From NCBI GenBank assembly GCA_036522615.1, contig DATDFN010000220.1, positions 1 to 23,999 of the forward strand: a stretch of 23,999 nucleotides of DNA, in the 5' to 3' direction. Below the pieces are notes generated by a model. The model worked only from the letters and a program-made list of their open reading frames with translations, was not told the origin of the DNA and did no database searches. Position numbers and translations under genes: made by a program. This DNA comes from JAJPJQ01 sp036522615. Its GTDB lineage: Bacteria; Desulfobacterota; Binatia; UBA9968. Shown piece by piece: positions 7,951 to 15,401 of this stretch; the stretch's first letter is position 1, and each line of letters starts with the position of its first letter.

Positions 7951-9351
7951 ATGAACCCACAGATCAACCGCCTTCTCCTCGCGACCGCCCTGCTCGGCAC
8001 CTTCTTCGCCGGCACGACCACACGGATTTTTAACATCTCCATGCCGACGGTCGCGTCGGCGCTGCATACCGATCTGCTGGGAATCTCGTGGGCGCTGTTG
8101 GCGTATCAGCTCTCGAACATCGGGCTATCCATGATTTTCGGCCGCCTCGGCGACCAGTGGGGGAGAGACCGAATCTTCGGCGCGGGCTTTGCGGTTTTCG
8201 CCGCCGGGTCGCTGCTGTGCGGCTTATCGCAAAGCATCTTTCAATTAATCGCCTTCCGGCTTGTGCAGGGAATCGGCGCCTCGATGCTGCAATCGTCGAG
8301 TCGCGCGCTCGCGGCCGAGGCCGTGCCGGAGTCGCTGGCCGGGCGCGCGCAGGGCTTCATGACGACGGCGCATCACACCGGATTTCTTCTCGGACCGGCG
8401 ATCGGCGGCATCATGATCGATTATCTCAGTTGGCGTTGGGCGTTTTTCTTTCTCGTGCCGATCGGCGCGGTCGGCGCCGTGTTGACACTGGCGAATACGA
8501 AACAGCAGCGCGCGCGGGTGGAACGCCGCCCGATCGATTATCTGGGCGCGCTCCTCGTTTTCGCTACGATCGCCACGCTCATTCTGCTGCTCGACCGCCG
8601 CGCGCTGCAAGTAATTGGTTCCCAGGCGCGGATCGTTTTCGGCTTCGCCTTTCTTCTCTTTCTCGGCGCCTTTCTCGCGCACGAGAAAAGAGCGCCGCAT
8701 CCTTTCGTCGACTTGTCGCTCTTCAAGACGCGGATGTTCACGATGAGCGCCATAAGCCTGTTGATCGTGGCGACGTGTTATGCGCTGTGCAGTTTCCTGC
8801 TGCCGTTTTATATGCAGGAAGTTCTCGGTCTCTCGCCCTCCACCATCGGCATTCTCTTCATGGCGCCGGCGGTGCTGACGCTATCATTCGCGCCCGTAAG
8901 CGGTTATCTCTCGGATCGGGTTGGGCCGCGGCTGCCCGCAAGCCTCGGCATCGCATTCTTGTGCGTCTCGTTTCTGCTGGGCGGCTTCCTGCAGGTGAAC
9001 TCACACTGGCTGTTGCCCACGGTCATTGTGGCGCTAGGCGGGATCACCAACGGTCTGTTCAATCCCGCGAACTCGGTCAGCATGATCAGCATGATGCCGA
9101 GGGAGCATCGCGGTTTCGCCACCAGCGTCAATCACGTCGTCTTCGGCATCGGTAATGTGCTTGGCATCGCGCTTGGCGGCGCGTTGATGACGCTCGGTTT
9201 CGAAAGCCATACGGGAACGTCTGGCGCCGGTCCCACGACAGAGAACGCCGCCGCCTTCGTCGCGGCATTGAACGCGACGCTGCTGGCCGGTTTGGCCGCC
9301 AGCGGCTTAGGCATTTTTACATCAGCGATGCGAGGAGAAAAGCGGACATAA
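7951..9351 (+). CDS. MFS transporter, DHA2/EmrB-QacA type (14 TM)
   Basis: Proton-driven efflux-type permease (466 aa). Loop 2-3 carries motif A, GRLGDQWGRDR (64-74). Helix 5 carries the antiporter motif C, GFLLGPAIGG (144-153). WRWAFFFLVPIG follows, as usual in the DHA2 drug/H+ antiporters. Length and hydrophobic blocks fit 14 helices. The start at 7951 is preceded by AAGGGTGA, and the gene begins 46 bases after the permease stop, so it may belong to the same unit. The substrate cannot be inferred. The last 35 bases overlap the tail of the convergent P-loop gene. Confidence 0.9.
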   Translation: MNPQINRLLLATALLGTFFAGTTTRIFNISMPTVASALHTDLLGISWALLAYQLSNIGLSMIFGRLGDQWGRDRIFGAGFAVFAAGSLLCGLSQSIFQLIAFRLVQGIGASMLQSSSRALAAEAVPESLAGRAQGFMTTAHHTGFLLGPAIGGIMIDYLSWRWAFFFLVPIGAVGAVLTLANTKQQRARVERRPIDYLGALLVFATIATLILLLDRRALQVIGSQARIVFGFAFLLFLGAFLAHEKRAPHPFVDLSLFKTRMFTMSAISLLIVATCYALCSFLLPFYMQEVLGLSPSTIGILFMAPAVLTLSFAPVSGYLSDRVGPRLPASLGIAFLCVSFLLGGFLQVNSHWLLPTVIVALGGITNGLFNPANSVSMISMMPREHRGFATSVNHVVFGIGNVLGIALGGALMTLGFESHTGTSGAGPTTENAAAFVAALNATLLAGLAASGLGIFTSAMRGEKRT

Positions 9352-9922
9352 CGATTTTTCCTCGGGCGGAATACAAACTACGGAGAAACTCCTCGGCTTC
9401 GATCGGTCTACGGCATTCAATCCACGCGACTTGCGGGAATTGTCCGGAATCGCGCAGATCGCGGTAGCCTCGACGCTGCGCCGAATAGGTCCGTATAATG
9501 TATAAGAGAATCGACCCGCGGCTGAAGAATGAGCGGCGGAACGATGCGCGATTTCCGGCGGCATGCAGCAACTCGCCGGTGAACCCGCGCCTGAAGGAAC
9601 GGACGACGGCGCGGCCGAAGACCGTGGCGAAGCCGAGATTGAGCCAAACGACCGCCGTGGCTCTGGGCCAGATAAGCTCGCGCACGGGCCGATATCCCCC
9701 ATCGATCACCCAACGTTCGCAAGCCGCCGCCTCCGCCGCGAGGCGGCGAAAGTCGGCCGCCGGTTTCGGCCGCCAGTTCGGCCCCCAGAAAAAATCGTCG
9801 AGCTCGAAGCGAGGATTGTCAAGAATCGTCGCGAGCCGCTTCGAGAAAGTCGTTTTCCCCGAGCAGCTGATCCCGACCACGACAACGCGAGCGAGATCGA
9901 GCTTGGCCGGCGGATTCTGCAT
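9317..9922 (-). CDS. P-loop kinase-like protein (FlaR/topology-modulation, adenylate-kinase-like)
   Basis: A 201-aa P-loop NTPase. Walker A is GISCSGKTT (17-25), followed by the LDDFFWGPNW segment typical of the FlaR/'AAA family adenylate-kinase-like' group. VIDGGYRP and a later Arg-rich stretch could serve as lid and phosphate-binding elements. It probably phosphorylates a small molecule; the substrate is unknown. The start at 9922 is chosen because its ATG shares one base with the upstream GNAT stop (TGATG), implying translational coupling. The open frame extends 23 codons further but lies inside the GNAT gene. It is the last gene of the argJ unit and its 3' end overlaps the MFS gene by 35 bases. 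Confidence 0.75.
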   Translation of the reverse strand: MQNPPAKLDLARVVVVGISCSGKTTFSKRLATILDNPRFELDDFFWGPNWRPKPAADFRRLAAEAAACERWVIDGGYRPVRELIWPRATAVVWLNLGFATVFGRAVVRSFRRGFTGELLHAAGNRASFRRSFFSRGSILLYIIRTYSAQRRGYRDLRDSGQFPQVAWIECRRPIEAEEFLRSLYSARGKIVMSAFLLASLM

Positions 9923-10425
9923 CAAGGCTTCTCGGGGTATCGCTTCGCGAGATTCTTCAAAGCAGCACCGGTCAAACGGTACACGGTCCACTCGTCCATC
10001 GCGCGCGCGCCGAGCTTTTTGTAAAAACTAATTGCCGGAGCATTCCAGTCGAGCACCGACCACTCCATGCGGCCGCAGCCGCGCTCGACGGCGATCTCCG
10101 CCGCGCGCGCGAGCAGTTTTGTGCCCAGCCCGCGCCGGCGCCATTGCGGCAGAACGAAAAGATCCTCGATATAAAGGCCGGGGCGGCCGAGGAAGGTGGA
10201 ATAGTTATGAAAGAAAAGCAGAAAACCCACCGGCTCTTTGTCGGCGTAGCCGATTAGCGTCTCGGCGACGCGGCGCGAGCCGAAGAGCGATGCGCGCAAT
10301 CCTTCTTCGGTCGCGACGACTTCGTGCGCGAGCTTCTCGTATTCAGCCAGACCTTTGATCAAATTCAATATTACCGGCACGTCGTTCTCGGTCGCGGGCT
10401 CGATGCGAAACTCGGTCGTGCTCAC
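9922..10425 (-). CDS. GNAT acetyltransferase, spermidine/thialysine N-acetyltransferase-like
   Basis: A 167-aa GCN5-fold acetyl-CoA-dependent N-acetyltransferase. LYIEDLFVLPQWRRRGLG (84-101) contains the acidic residue pair and the acetyl-CoA loop RRRGLG. DWNAPAISFYKKLGA (126-140) has the conserved Asn and the catalytic-type Tyr (Y135). The match over the whole length is to the SSAT/diamine acetyltransferase group, so a polyamine or lysine-analogue substrate is plausible but not proven. The start codon is GTG, overlapping the stop of the preceding HAD-GNAT gene by four bases (GTGA). Confidence 0.85.
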   Translation of the reverse strand: MSTTEFRIEPATENDVPVILNLIKGLAEYEKLAHEVVATEEGLRASLFGSRRVAETLIGYADKEPVGFLLFFHNYSTFLGRPGLYIEDLFVLPQWRRRGLGTKLLARAAEIAVERGCGRMEWSVLDWNAPAISFYKKLGARAMDEWTVYRLTGAALKNLAKRYPEKP

Positions 10426-11492
10426 CGCGATAACTCCAGCTCGTAATATTCCGCGCCGGCGAGCGGATTGAAGCGGTACGGCGCGATCCGCGTGAAGCCG
10501 AGCGATGCGTACAGACTGTTGGCGGCTTTCATCGACTTAACGGTATCGAGGCGTATGCGCCGGTAGCCGATCTCCTTGGCGCGGAGAATAACCGCCTCCG
10601 CCAGCTTGCGGCCGATGCCGCGGCCGCGAGCTTCCGGGCGAACATAAAGGCGCTTCATCTCGCACGCCTCGCTGTCAAGTTTTCGGAGTGCGACGCAGCC
10701 GACGCTATGGCCGGCTTCTTGCGCGAGGAGGATGCAGCCTTCCGGCGGCGCGTAACCGCCCGGGAGGTTCTCCAACTCGGCGGCGAAATCCTGGAAGTCG
10801 AGATTGAAGTCGAGCGAGCTGGCATAATCCTGGAAAAGCCCGCGGGCAGCGTCGATGTCGGCCGGACTCCGAGCTTCGATGATGCCGGAGCTTCCTTTGG
10901 CAAAAATATCTGCGATCTCGCGCCAGTCGCTTAACCTCGTGATTAGCGGATGATCTTCCATCTGATTCCACGGCCGATCGAGCAGGGCAACCGGCACCTT
11001 CATTCGGCTCGATAAAAACCTGGCCATTGTCGGCGAATCTTCGACGGCGAAGGAAAAGCGCCGCTCGGCGAGCTCCGGCAAGGTGATCGCGACCGTATTC
11101 TCGGTTGGGAAGCGGCCGTATTTATCGACCATGACGAAATCATGATGCGGCACTTCGTGGCGTGCGAGCCACGCGCGCGAGACATCGTAGGTCGCCGGCG
11201 GCCTGCCGGTGACGATCGCGATCTCATGGCCGCTTCTCGCCCAATCCGCCAGGACTGTGATGGCCTCTGAGATCGGCGCCATCGCGAGCATCTCCTCGGG
11301 GTGGTGTGCCATGCGGAACAGCTCCTCGATCTCCCTCATTTCGAGGCCGCACGCCTCGCCGACTTCGAAGGTGTTCAGCTGATCGTAGGGAATGGTCTTG
11401 CCGAACTCCCGCGCGGCGATCCCCAGCAGCGCCTGCGCCGTCTCGCAGAGCACGTCGTCCATATCGACGTAGATGGGTTTGTTTTCCGACAT
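10422..11492 (-). CDS. HAD phosphatase (5'-nucleotidase-like) fused to a GNAT acetyltransferase
   Basis: A 356-aa two-domain protein. Residues 1 to about 195 are a HAD hydrolase: nucleophile D10 and acid D12 in YVDMDDVLCE, motif II T95 in IAIVTGRP, a Lys near 124 and acidic motif IV in AVEDSP (149-154). This pattern resembles deoxyribonucleotidase/NT5C-like and YqfW-like phosphatases. Residues from about 203 form a GNAT domain with the acetyl-CoA loop RPEARGRGIGRKL (285-297) and the terminal SLYASLGFTRIAPY. The linker (about 195-203) has no stop or frameshift, so the fusion is real in this sequence. The gene follows the adenosine-deaminase-family gene by 11 bases and overlaps the next GNAT. 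No substrate can be assigned to either half. Confidence 0.85.
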   Translation of the reverse strand: MSENKPIYVDMDDVLCETAQALLGIAAREFGKTIPYDQLNTFEVGEACGLEMREIEELFRMAHHPEEMLAMAPISEAITVLADWARSGHEIAIVTGRPPATYDVSRAWLARHEVPHHDFVMVDKYGRFPTENTVAITLPELAERRFSFAVEDSPTMARFLSSRMKVPVALLDRPWNQMEDHPLITRLSDWREIADIFAKGSSGIIEARSPADIDAARGLFQDYASSLDFNLDFQDFAAELENLPGGYAPPEGCILLAQEAGHSVGCVALRKLDSEACEMKRLYVRPEARGRGIGRKLAEAVILRAKEIGYRRIRLDTVKSMKAANSLYASLGFTRIAPYRFNPLAGAEYYELELSR

Positions 11493-11503
11493 CCTTTAAC
11501 GTC

Positions 11504-12538
11504 CTACGTCCACGGCTTAGCTAAGGCGTCAAATCTCGCTAGAAACGCCGCGCGATCCGGTTCCGGTAAAAAAGCTGCTTCGAACCCGGTGCGCGCGATC
11601 CGAACCAGCTCGTTATCGCTCAGTTCGAATTCGGCTTGCGCCCTGGCGTACTCCGCCGCAATGTCGGTGTCGAACATCGCGGGGTCGTCGCTCGACAGCG
11701 TGATGCGTAAGCCGGAGCGAAAATAGTGCAGGAAAGGGTGTTGGCGAATCGCCGGCACGACGCCTGTACAGACGTTGCTCGTAAGACAAATCTCCAATGG
11801 AATCCGCTCCCGCCGTAAACGCACGAGTAGAGCCGGGTCTTCGAAGCTTCGCGTGCCGTGGCCGATGCGTTCGACGCCGAGCTCGTTCAATGCGGCCCAA
11901 ATGCTGGCCGCTCCGGCGCACTCGCCGGCATGTGCCACGCGGTGCAGCCCGAACTCCTCCGCACGGCGGAAGAGCCGCGCGTATGGTGCTGCCGGAAACT
12001 CAGCTTCCGAGCCGCCGATTCCGACAGCGACAATCCCGGTGTCGTGCGCTATCTCCCGTGTTTCTTCGAGCCAGCGTAGACCCCTTTCGGGTCCGAAATC
12101 ACGCACCATATCGACGATCAGGTTGATTCGAATCGACGTTGGGCCGTTGTCGCCCGCACCAAATTCCTGGAGACCGCGTCGGATCGCCTGCGCAAGGGGC
12201 TGAAGCAGGAGGCCGTGCTTTTGAAAATCGCCGGGACTGAACGACACTTCCGCGTACCACACGCCGTTGCTAGCGAGGTTCCGCGCCAGATCCGCGGCGA
12301 TGAGACGGAAATCCTCATACTCCCGGAGATATTTATTTTTCCAGAGCCACGCTGCGACGAATTGGCTGAAGTTGCCGTGTTGGAGCTTCGCGCGAATGGC
12401 GTCGGTGTCCGGAAACGTTTTCCCATCGCCGTATTTGCGGATGAGCTCCAGCAGAGCCGAGTGCGGGACCGCTCCTTCAAGATGAAGGTGCAATTCCGTC
12501 TTCGGCAGAGCTTTTATATCCATACTGCTCGCCAACAC
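11504..12538 (-). CDS. add: Adenosine deaminase family amidohydrolase
   Basis: A 344-aa zinc amidohydrolase that deaminates an adenine-containing nucleoside. The ligands are clear: H17 and H19 in ELHLHLEG, H203 and catalytic E206 in AHAGE, H227 in IGHG, and D284-D285 in SSDDPAMF. Length is normal. The usual CPTSN is CLTSN here, and GIGGSEAEFP replaces the DLAGDE of classical adenosine deaminase. Either adenosine or 6-aminodeoxyfutalosine (menaquinone route) is therefore possible. Two starts, 12538 and 12523 (MDIKALP), are equally plausible, because neither has a strong Shine-Dalgarno. The gene lies seven bases after argJ, within its transcription unit. Confidence 0.85.
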   Translation of the reverse strand: MLASSMDIKALPKTELHLHLEGAVPHSALLELIRKYGDGKTFPDTDAIRAKLQHGNFSQFVAAWLWKNKYLREYEDFRLIAADLARNLASNGVWYAEVSFSPGDFQKHGLLLQPLAQAIRRGLQEFGAGDNGPTSIRINLIVDMVRDFGPERGLRWLEETREIAHDTGIVAVGIGGSEAEFPAAPYARLFRRAEEFGLHRVAHAGECAGAASIWAALNELGVERIGHGTRSFEDPALLVRLRRERIPLEICLTSNVCTGVVPAIRQHPFLHYFRSGLRITLSSDDPAMFDTDIAAEYARAQAEFELSDNELVRIARTGFEAAFLPEPDRAAFLARFDALAKPWT

Positions 12539-12545
12539 ATGCTGA

Positions 12546-13718
12546 TCACGTCGTATAATACGCGTTCTCTTTAATATATTCCTCCGTCAAATCGCAGCCC
12601 CAGACCCGCGCCTTCGCCTTGCCGATGCCGAGATGAACGCCGATCGTGGCCTCGGGCTGTGACAAATAGCTCCGCAGCGCTTCCAGGTCGCAATCGACCG
12701 GAGCGCCGCGCTCGAAAACCTTGCCGTCGCCGAAGCGGATCGTTACGCGTTTGGGGTCGATCGCCGGATCGAAAGTTTTCCCCACCGCCGCGATGACGCG
12801 CCCCCAATTGGGGTCCGAGCCGTACACCGCCGTCTTGACCAGCGGCGAGTTGACGACCGCTTTCGCGACGCGCTTCGCCTGCGCCTCGTTTTTCGCGCCG
12901 GAGACTTCGACCGTGATGAGCTTGGTCGCCCCCTCGGCGTTCCGGCAAATCTCGCGGGCAAGATATTCGCAGACCTCGAGCAATGCAGCTTCGAATGGAG
13001 CGGGTTTCACCGGTCCCGCGAGACCGTTCGCCATCAGCACTACGGTGTCGCTCGTGCTGGTATCCGTATCGATGCTGATCGAGTTGAACGTCCGGTCGAC
13101 GACGTGCTTGAGCATCGGCTTGAGCGTAGCCGCCGGCAGCGCGGCGTCCGTCATAAGGTAGACCAGCATCGTCGCCATGTTCGGCTCGATCATGCCCGCG
13201 CCCTTGGCGATGCCGGCGACGACGGCGTTGCCGACGCGGCGGGAGATATACTTCGGCCAGCGATCGGTCGTCATGATCGCCTGTGCCGCTAACTCCAGAT
13301 TATTCTCTTTAAGCTCGCCGCGGATGCCCTTCAACCCCGCGCGGATTTTCTCCATCGGCAGCGGCCGGCCGATGACGCCGGTGGAGAAGGGGAGCACATC
13401 GCGCTCCTTGATCCCCAGTTCAGCTGCGACCAGCCGGCACATCTCGCGCGCGTTGTCGATGCCCGGCTGTCCCATCGCGACGTTGGCGTTCTTGCTGTTG
13501 ACGACCAGCGCCTGCGCGAAGCCGTCGGCGATGTGCTTGCGGCCGACGATCACCGGCGCGCCCGGAAAGCGGTTTTTCGTGAACATCGCGGCGCCGCGCG
13601 CGCGGGTTTCCGAGTAGATAACCGTCAGGTCCAGCGTGTCATCTTTGATTCCGATATTTTTTGCGAGTGAGAGAAAACCTTTCGGTTGTAAAAATTCTTT
13701 CATTTTCGAATCCGACAT
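12546..13718 (-). CDS. argJ: Bifunctional glutamate/ornithine N-acetyltransferase
   Basis: Transfers acetyl from acetylornithine to glutamate in the cyclic arginine pathway, and may also use acetyl-CoA. The protein (390 aa) is made as a precursor that cleaves itself before the catalytic Thr (T183) in EPNMATMLVYLMTDA. SPLVKTAVYGSDPNWGRVIAAVG and the terminal YYTT are diagnostic. The start at 13718 is favoured over the ATG at 13742: AGGAGG lies six bases upstream in an AGGAGGAGGA run, and the earlier ATG falls in a likely -10 box. It is the first gene of a five-gene unit whose other members are not arginine genes. Confidence 0.96.
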   Translation of the reverse strand: MSDSKMKEFLQPKGFLSLAKNIGIKDDTLDLTVIYSETRARGAAMFTKNRFPGAPVIVGRKHIADGFAQALVVNSKNANVAMGQPGIDNAREMCRLVAAELGIKERDVLPFSTGVIGRPLPMEKIRAGLKGIRGELKENNLELAAQAIMTTDRWPKYISRRVGNAVVAGIAKGAGMIEPNMATMLVYLMTDAALPAATLKPMLKHVVDRTFNSISIDTDTSTSDTVVLMANGLAGPVKPAPFEAALLEVCEYLAREICRNAEGATKLITVEVSGAKNEAQAKRVAKAVVNSPLVKTAVYGSDPNWGRVIAAVGKTFDPAIDPKRVTIRFGDGKVFERGAPVDCDLEALRSYLSQPEATIGVHLGIGKAKARVWGCDLTEEYIKENAYYTT

Positions 13719-13741
13719 CTTCCTCCTCCTAGGCAAAAACA

Positions 13742-13747
13742 ATTATA
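13742..13747 (-). promoter_or_regulatory. Likely -10 box for the argJ unit
   Basis: The minus strand reads TATAAT here, a perfect -10 hexamer, giving a start near 13735 and a leader of about 17 bases containing AGGAGGAGGA. No good -35 hexamer is found 16-18 bases upstream. The box lies just past the terminator of the previous gene. Confidence 0.45.
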
Positions 13748-13771
13748 CTTTAGTTGTTAGCCGAGCGACAT

Positions 13772-13806
13772 AAAAAAGCCCGGCCGGCGGAGCCGGTCGG
13801 GCTTTT
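13772..13806 (-). terminator. Rho-independent terminator of the aldehyde dehydrogenase gene
   Basis: An 11-bp stem (13778-13788 with 13792-13802, one G-U pair) and a three-base loop are flanked by A6 on the left and T4 on the right in plus orientation. Read on the minus strand, the hairpin ends in six Ts. It sits 20 bases after the aldehyde dehydrogenase stop and upstream of argJ, so it insulates the two units. The flanks make it potentially bidirectional. Confidence 0.9.
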
Positions 13807-13826
13807 CACTCGAACGACTCTTCCCG

Positions 13827-15290
13827 CTATACGTTTACGATCACCACGCCCTTGGGCTCTAGATAATAGTCGAGCGCCTCGGGGCCGTGCTCGCGCCCGA
13901 TGCCGCTCTGCTTCACGCCGCCGAACGGCAGCTCGTCGTAGCCGTAGTGAAGCGAGTTGACCCAGACGTTGCCGGCCTGGAGCCTGTCGATCGCCCTGTT
14001 GGCGCTGGCGAGGCTCCTGGTCCAGATCGACGAGCCGAGGCCGAAGATCGAGCGGTTCGCTTTCTCGATCGCCTCGTCCAGGGTCTTGAACGTGAAGACG
14101 GGGAGCACAGGTCCGAACGTCTCTTCCGTGCTGACTTTCGAATCTTCCGGCACGCTGGTGAGCAGCGTCGGCAAATAAAACCAGCCCTTGTCTAAATCGC
14201 CGCCCTTCGGCCGCTCGCCGCCGAAGACGACTTTCGCGCCGCGGGATTTCGCGTCCTCGACCTGCTCCTCGATCTCTTTGCGCTGCGATTCGATATGGAT
14301 CGGTCCCATACGCGTTTCTTTGTTGGCGCCGTTGCCGACGGTCTTGGTTTTCAAGATTTCGGTCAGCTTGCCGACGAACGACTCGGCAATCGATTCCTGC
14401 AGGAAGAGACGCTTGACGCCGAGGCACATCTGGCCGCAGTTGAAGAAGCGTCCGATGTCGGCCATCTTGATCGCCACGTCGAGATTGGCGTCGTCCATTA
14501 CAATCATCGGATCGCTGCCGCCGAGCTCTAGCGTGACGCGCTTGATCTCGCGACCCGCGACTTCCATGACGTGCTTGCCGACCGGCGTCGACCCGGTGAA
14601 CGCGATGCGGCGGATGCGCGGATTTTTCAAAATTTCCTCGCCTACCGTGCCGCCGGGGCCGGTCACGACGTTGACGGCGCCTTTGGGAAGCGTCTTCTGC
14701 TGCTTGCCCTCGCCGTAGGTCGCTTGTTGAATCTGCTCGATTGCAAGCAGCGTCGCGAGCGGGGTCGTGCTCGCGGGCTTGATGATAATCGTGTTGCCTG
14801 CCGCGAGCGCCGGGCCCAATTTCGTCCCCATCAGCGTCAGCGGAAAATTCCACGGCACGATGCCGGCGCAGACGCCGATCGGCTGGCGCACGACCATGCC
14901 GTAGGCGTTCTTTTGCGGCAGCGGCACATGCGCGCCACGCACTTTGGAAGCGAGCCCCGCGTAGAATTCCAGTCCGTGCAGGAGATGGTGAATCTCGAGG
15001 CCGGCCTCGAAGAGCGTCTTGCCTTGCTCCTTCGTCAGCGCCTGAGCGATCTCGCCCTGCTTTTGCTTGATCAGGTCGCAAGCGTTTTCGAGCATCTTGC
15101 CGCGGTCTTCGGCAGTGACGTCGGACCATTCTTTGAAAGCCGTCTCCGCCGCCTGGATCGCCTGCTCGACGTCTTTCTCGTTGCCCTTGGGAACCTTATC
15201 GACGACCTCGCCGGTCGCAGGATTGCGCACTTCATAAGTCTGGCCGCTTACGGAATCGACCTGTTCGCCGCCGATCAACATCTTCGCCAT
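13827..15290 (-). CDS. NAD(P)-dependent aldehyde dehydrogenase
   Basis: A 487-aa soluble dehydrogenase oxidising an aldehyde to the acid. The oxyanion Asn is N148 in VPWNFP, the cofactor loop is FTGSTPVGK (231-239), the general base is E255 in TLELGGSDP, and the catalytic Cys is C289 in NCGQMCLG. ELGGSDPMIV and the overall pattern resemble succinate-semialdehyde and lactaldehyde dehydrogenases. Within the NCGQMC element an extra Cys (C285) sits four residues before the nucleophile. A small Gln/Lys-rich insertion lies around 188-203. The start at 15290 follows GGAGG spaced seven bases away. It is downstream of the enoyl-CoA hydratase, separated by a 111-base A-rich gap. Confidence 0.93.
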   Translation of the reverse strand: MAKMLIGGEQVDSVSGQTYEVRNPATGEVVDKVPKGNEKDVEQAIQAAETAFKEWSDVTAEDRGKMLENACDLIKQKQGEIAQALTKEQGKTLFEAGLEIHHLLHGLEFYAGLASKVRGAHVPLPQKNAYGMVVRQPIGVCAGIVPWNFPLTLMGTKLGPALAAGNTIIIKPASTTPLATLLAIEQIQQATYGEGKQQKTLPKGAVNVVTGPGGTVGEEILKNPRIRRIAFTGSTPVGKHVMEVAGREIKRVTLELGGSDPMIVMDDANLDVAIKMADIGRFFNCGQMCLGVKRLFLQESIAESFVGKLTEILKTKTVGNGANKETRMGPIHIESQRKEIEEQVEDAKSRGAKVVFGGERPKGGDLDKGWFYLPTLLTSVPEDSKVSTEETFGPVLPVFTFKTLDEAIEKANRSIFGLGSSIWTRSLASANRAIDRLQAGNVWVNSLHYGYDELPFGGVKQSGIGREHGPEALDYYLEPKGVVIVNV

Positions 15291-15311
15291 GTCGTAACCT
15301 CCATGGAAGTC

Positions 15312-15360
15312 AAAAGTTAAAAGTAAAAAGTAAAAAACGGGACCGGGGAAAAGTAAAAAG
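15312..15360. repeat. A-rich AAAAGT-type short repeat
   Basis: Imperfect tandem units of A(3-5)GT(T) run from 15312 to 15336, and the element recurs as AAAAGTAAAAAG at 15349-15360. The composition contrasts sharply with the surrounding high-GC DNA. It lies wholly in the gap between the enoyl-CoA hydratase and aldehyde dehydrogenase genes. It is too short and irregular for a CRISPR array. Confidence 0.7.
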
Positions 15361-15388
15361 GCTGCGCGAGTTTTGCCTTTTTACTTTT
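15349..15388 (-). terminator. Perfect 14-bp inverted repeat, possible weak terminator after the enoyl-CoA hydratase
   Basis: The arms 15349-15362 and 15375-15388 are exact reverse complements, with a 12-base loop. Only the innermost three pairs are GC; the rest are A/T. On the minus strand the right side ends in TTTTTACTTTT, which could work as a terminator tail 13 bases after the hydratase stop. The same element could instead be a remnant of a dispersed repeat. Confidence 0.5.
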
Positions 15389-15401
15389 TAATTTGCCTTG
15401 C

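Noticed and set aside
13750..15129. Open frame of 459 codons in another minus-strand frame of the aldehyde dehydrogenase
   Set aside because: Low-complexity Arg/Asp-rich translation; it also reads through the terminator hairpin. The 13827-15290 frame has all catalytic residues.
15312..15388. A-rich direct repeats as a CRISPR array
   Set aside because: Units are only 6-12 bases, with no spacers and no cas genes.
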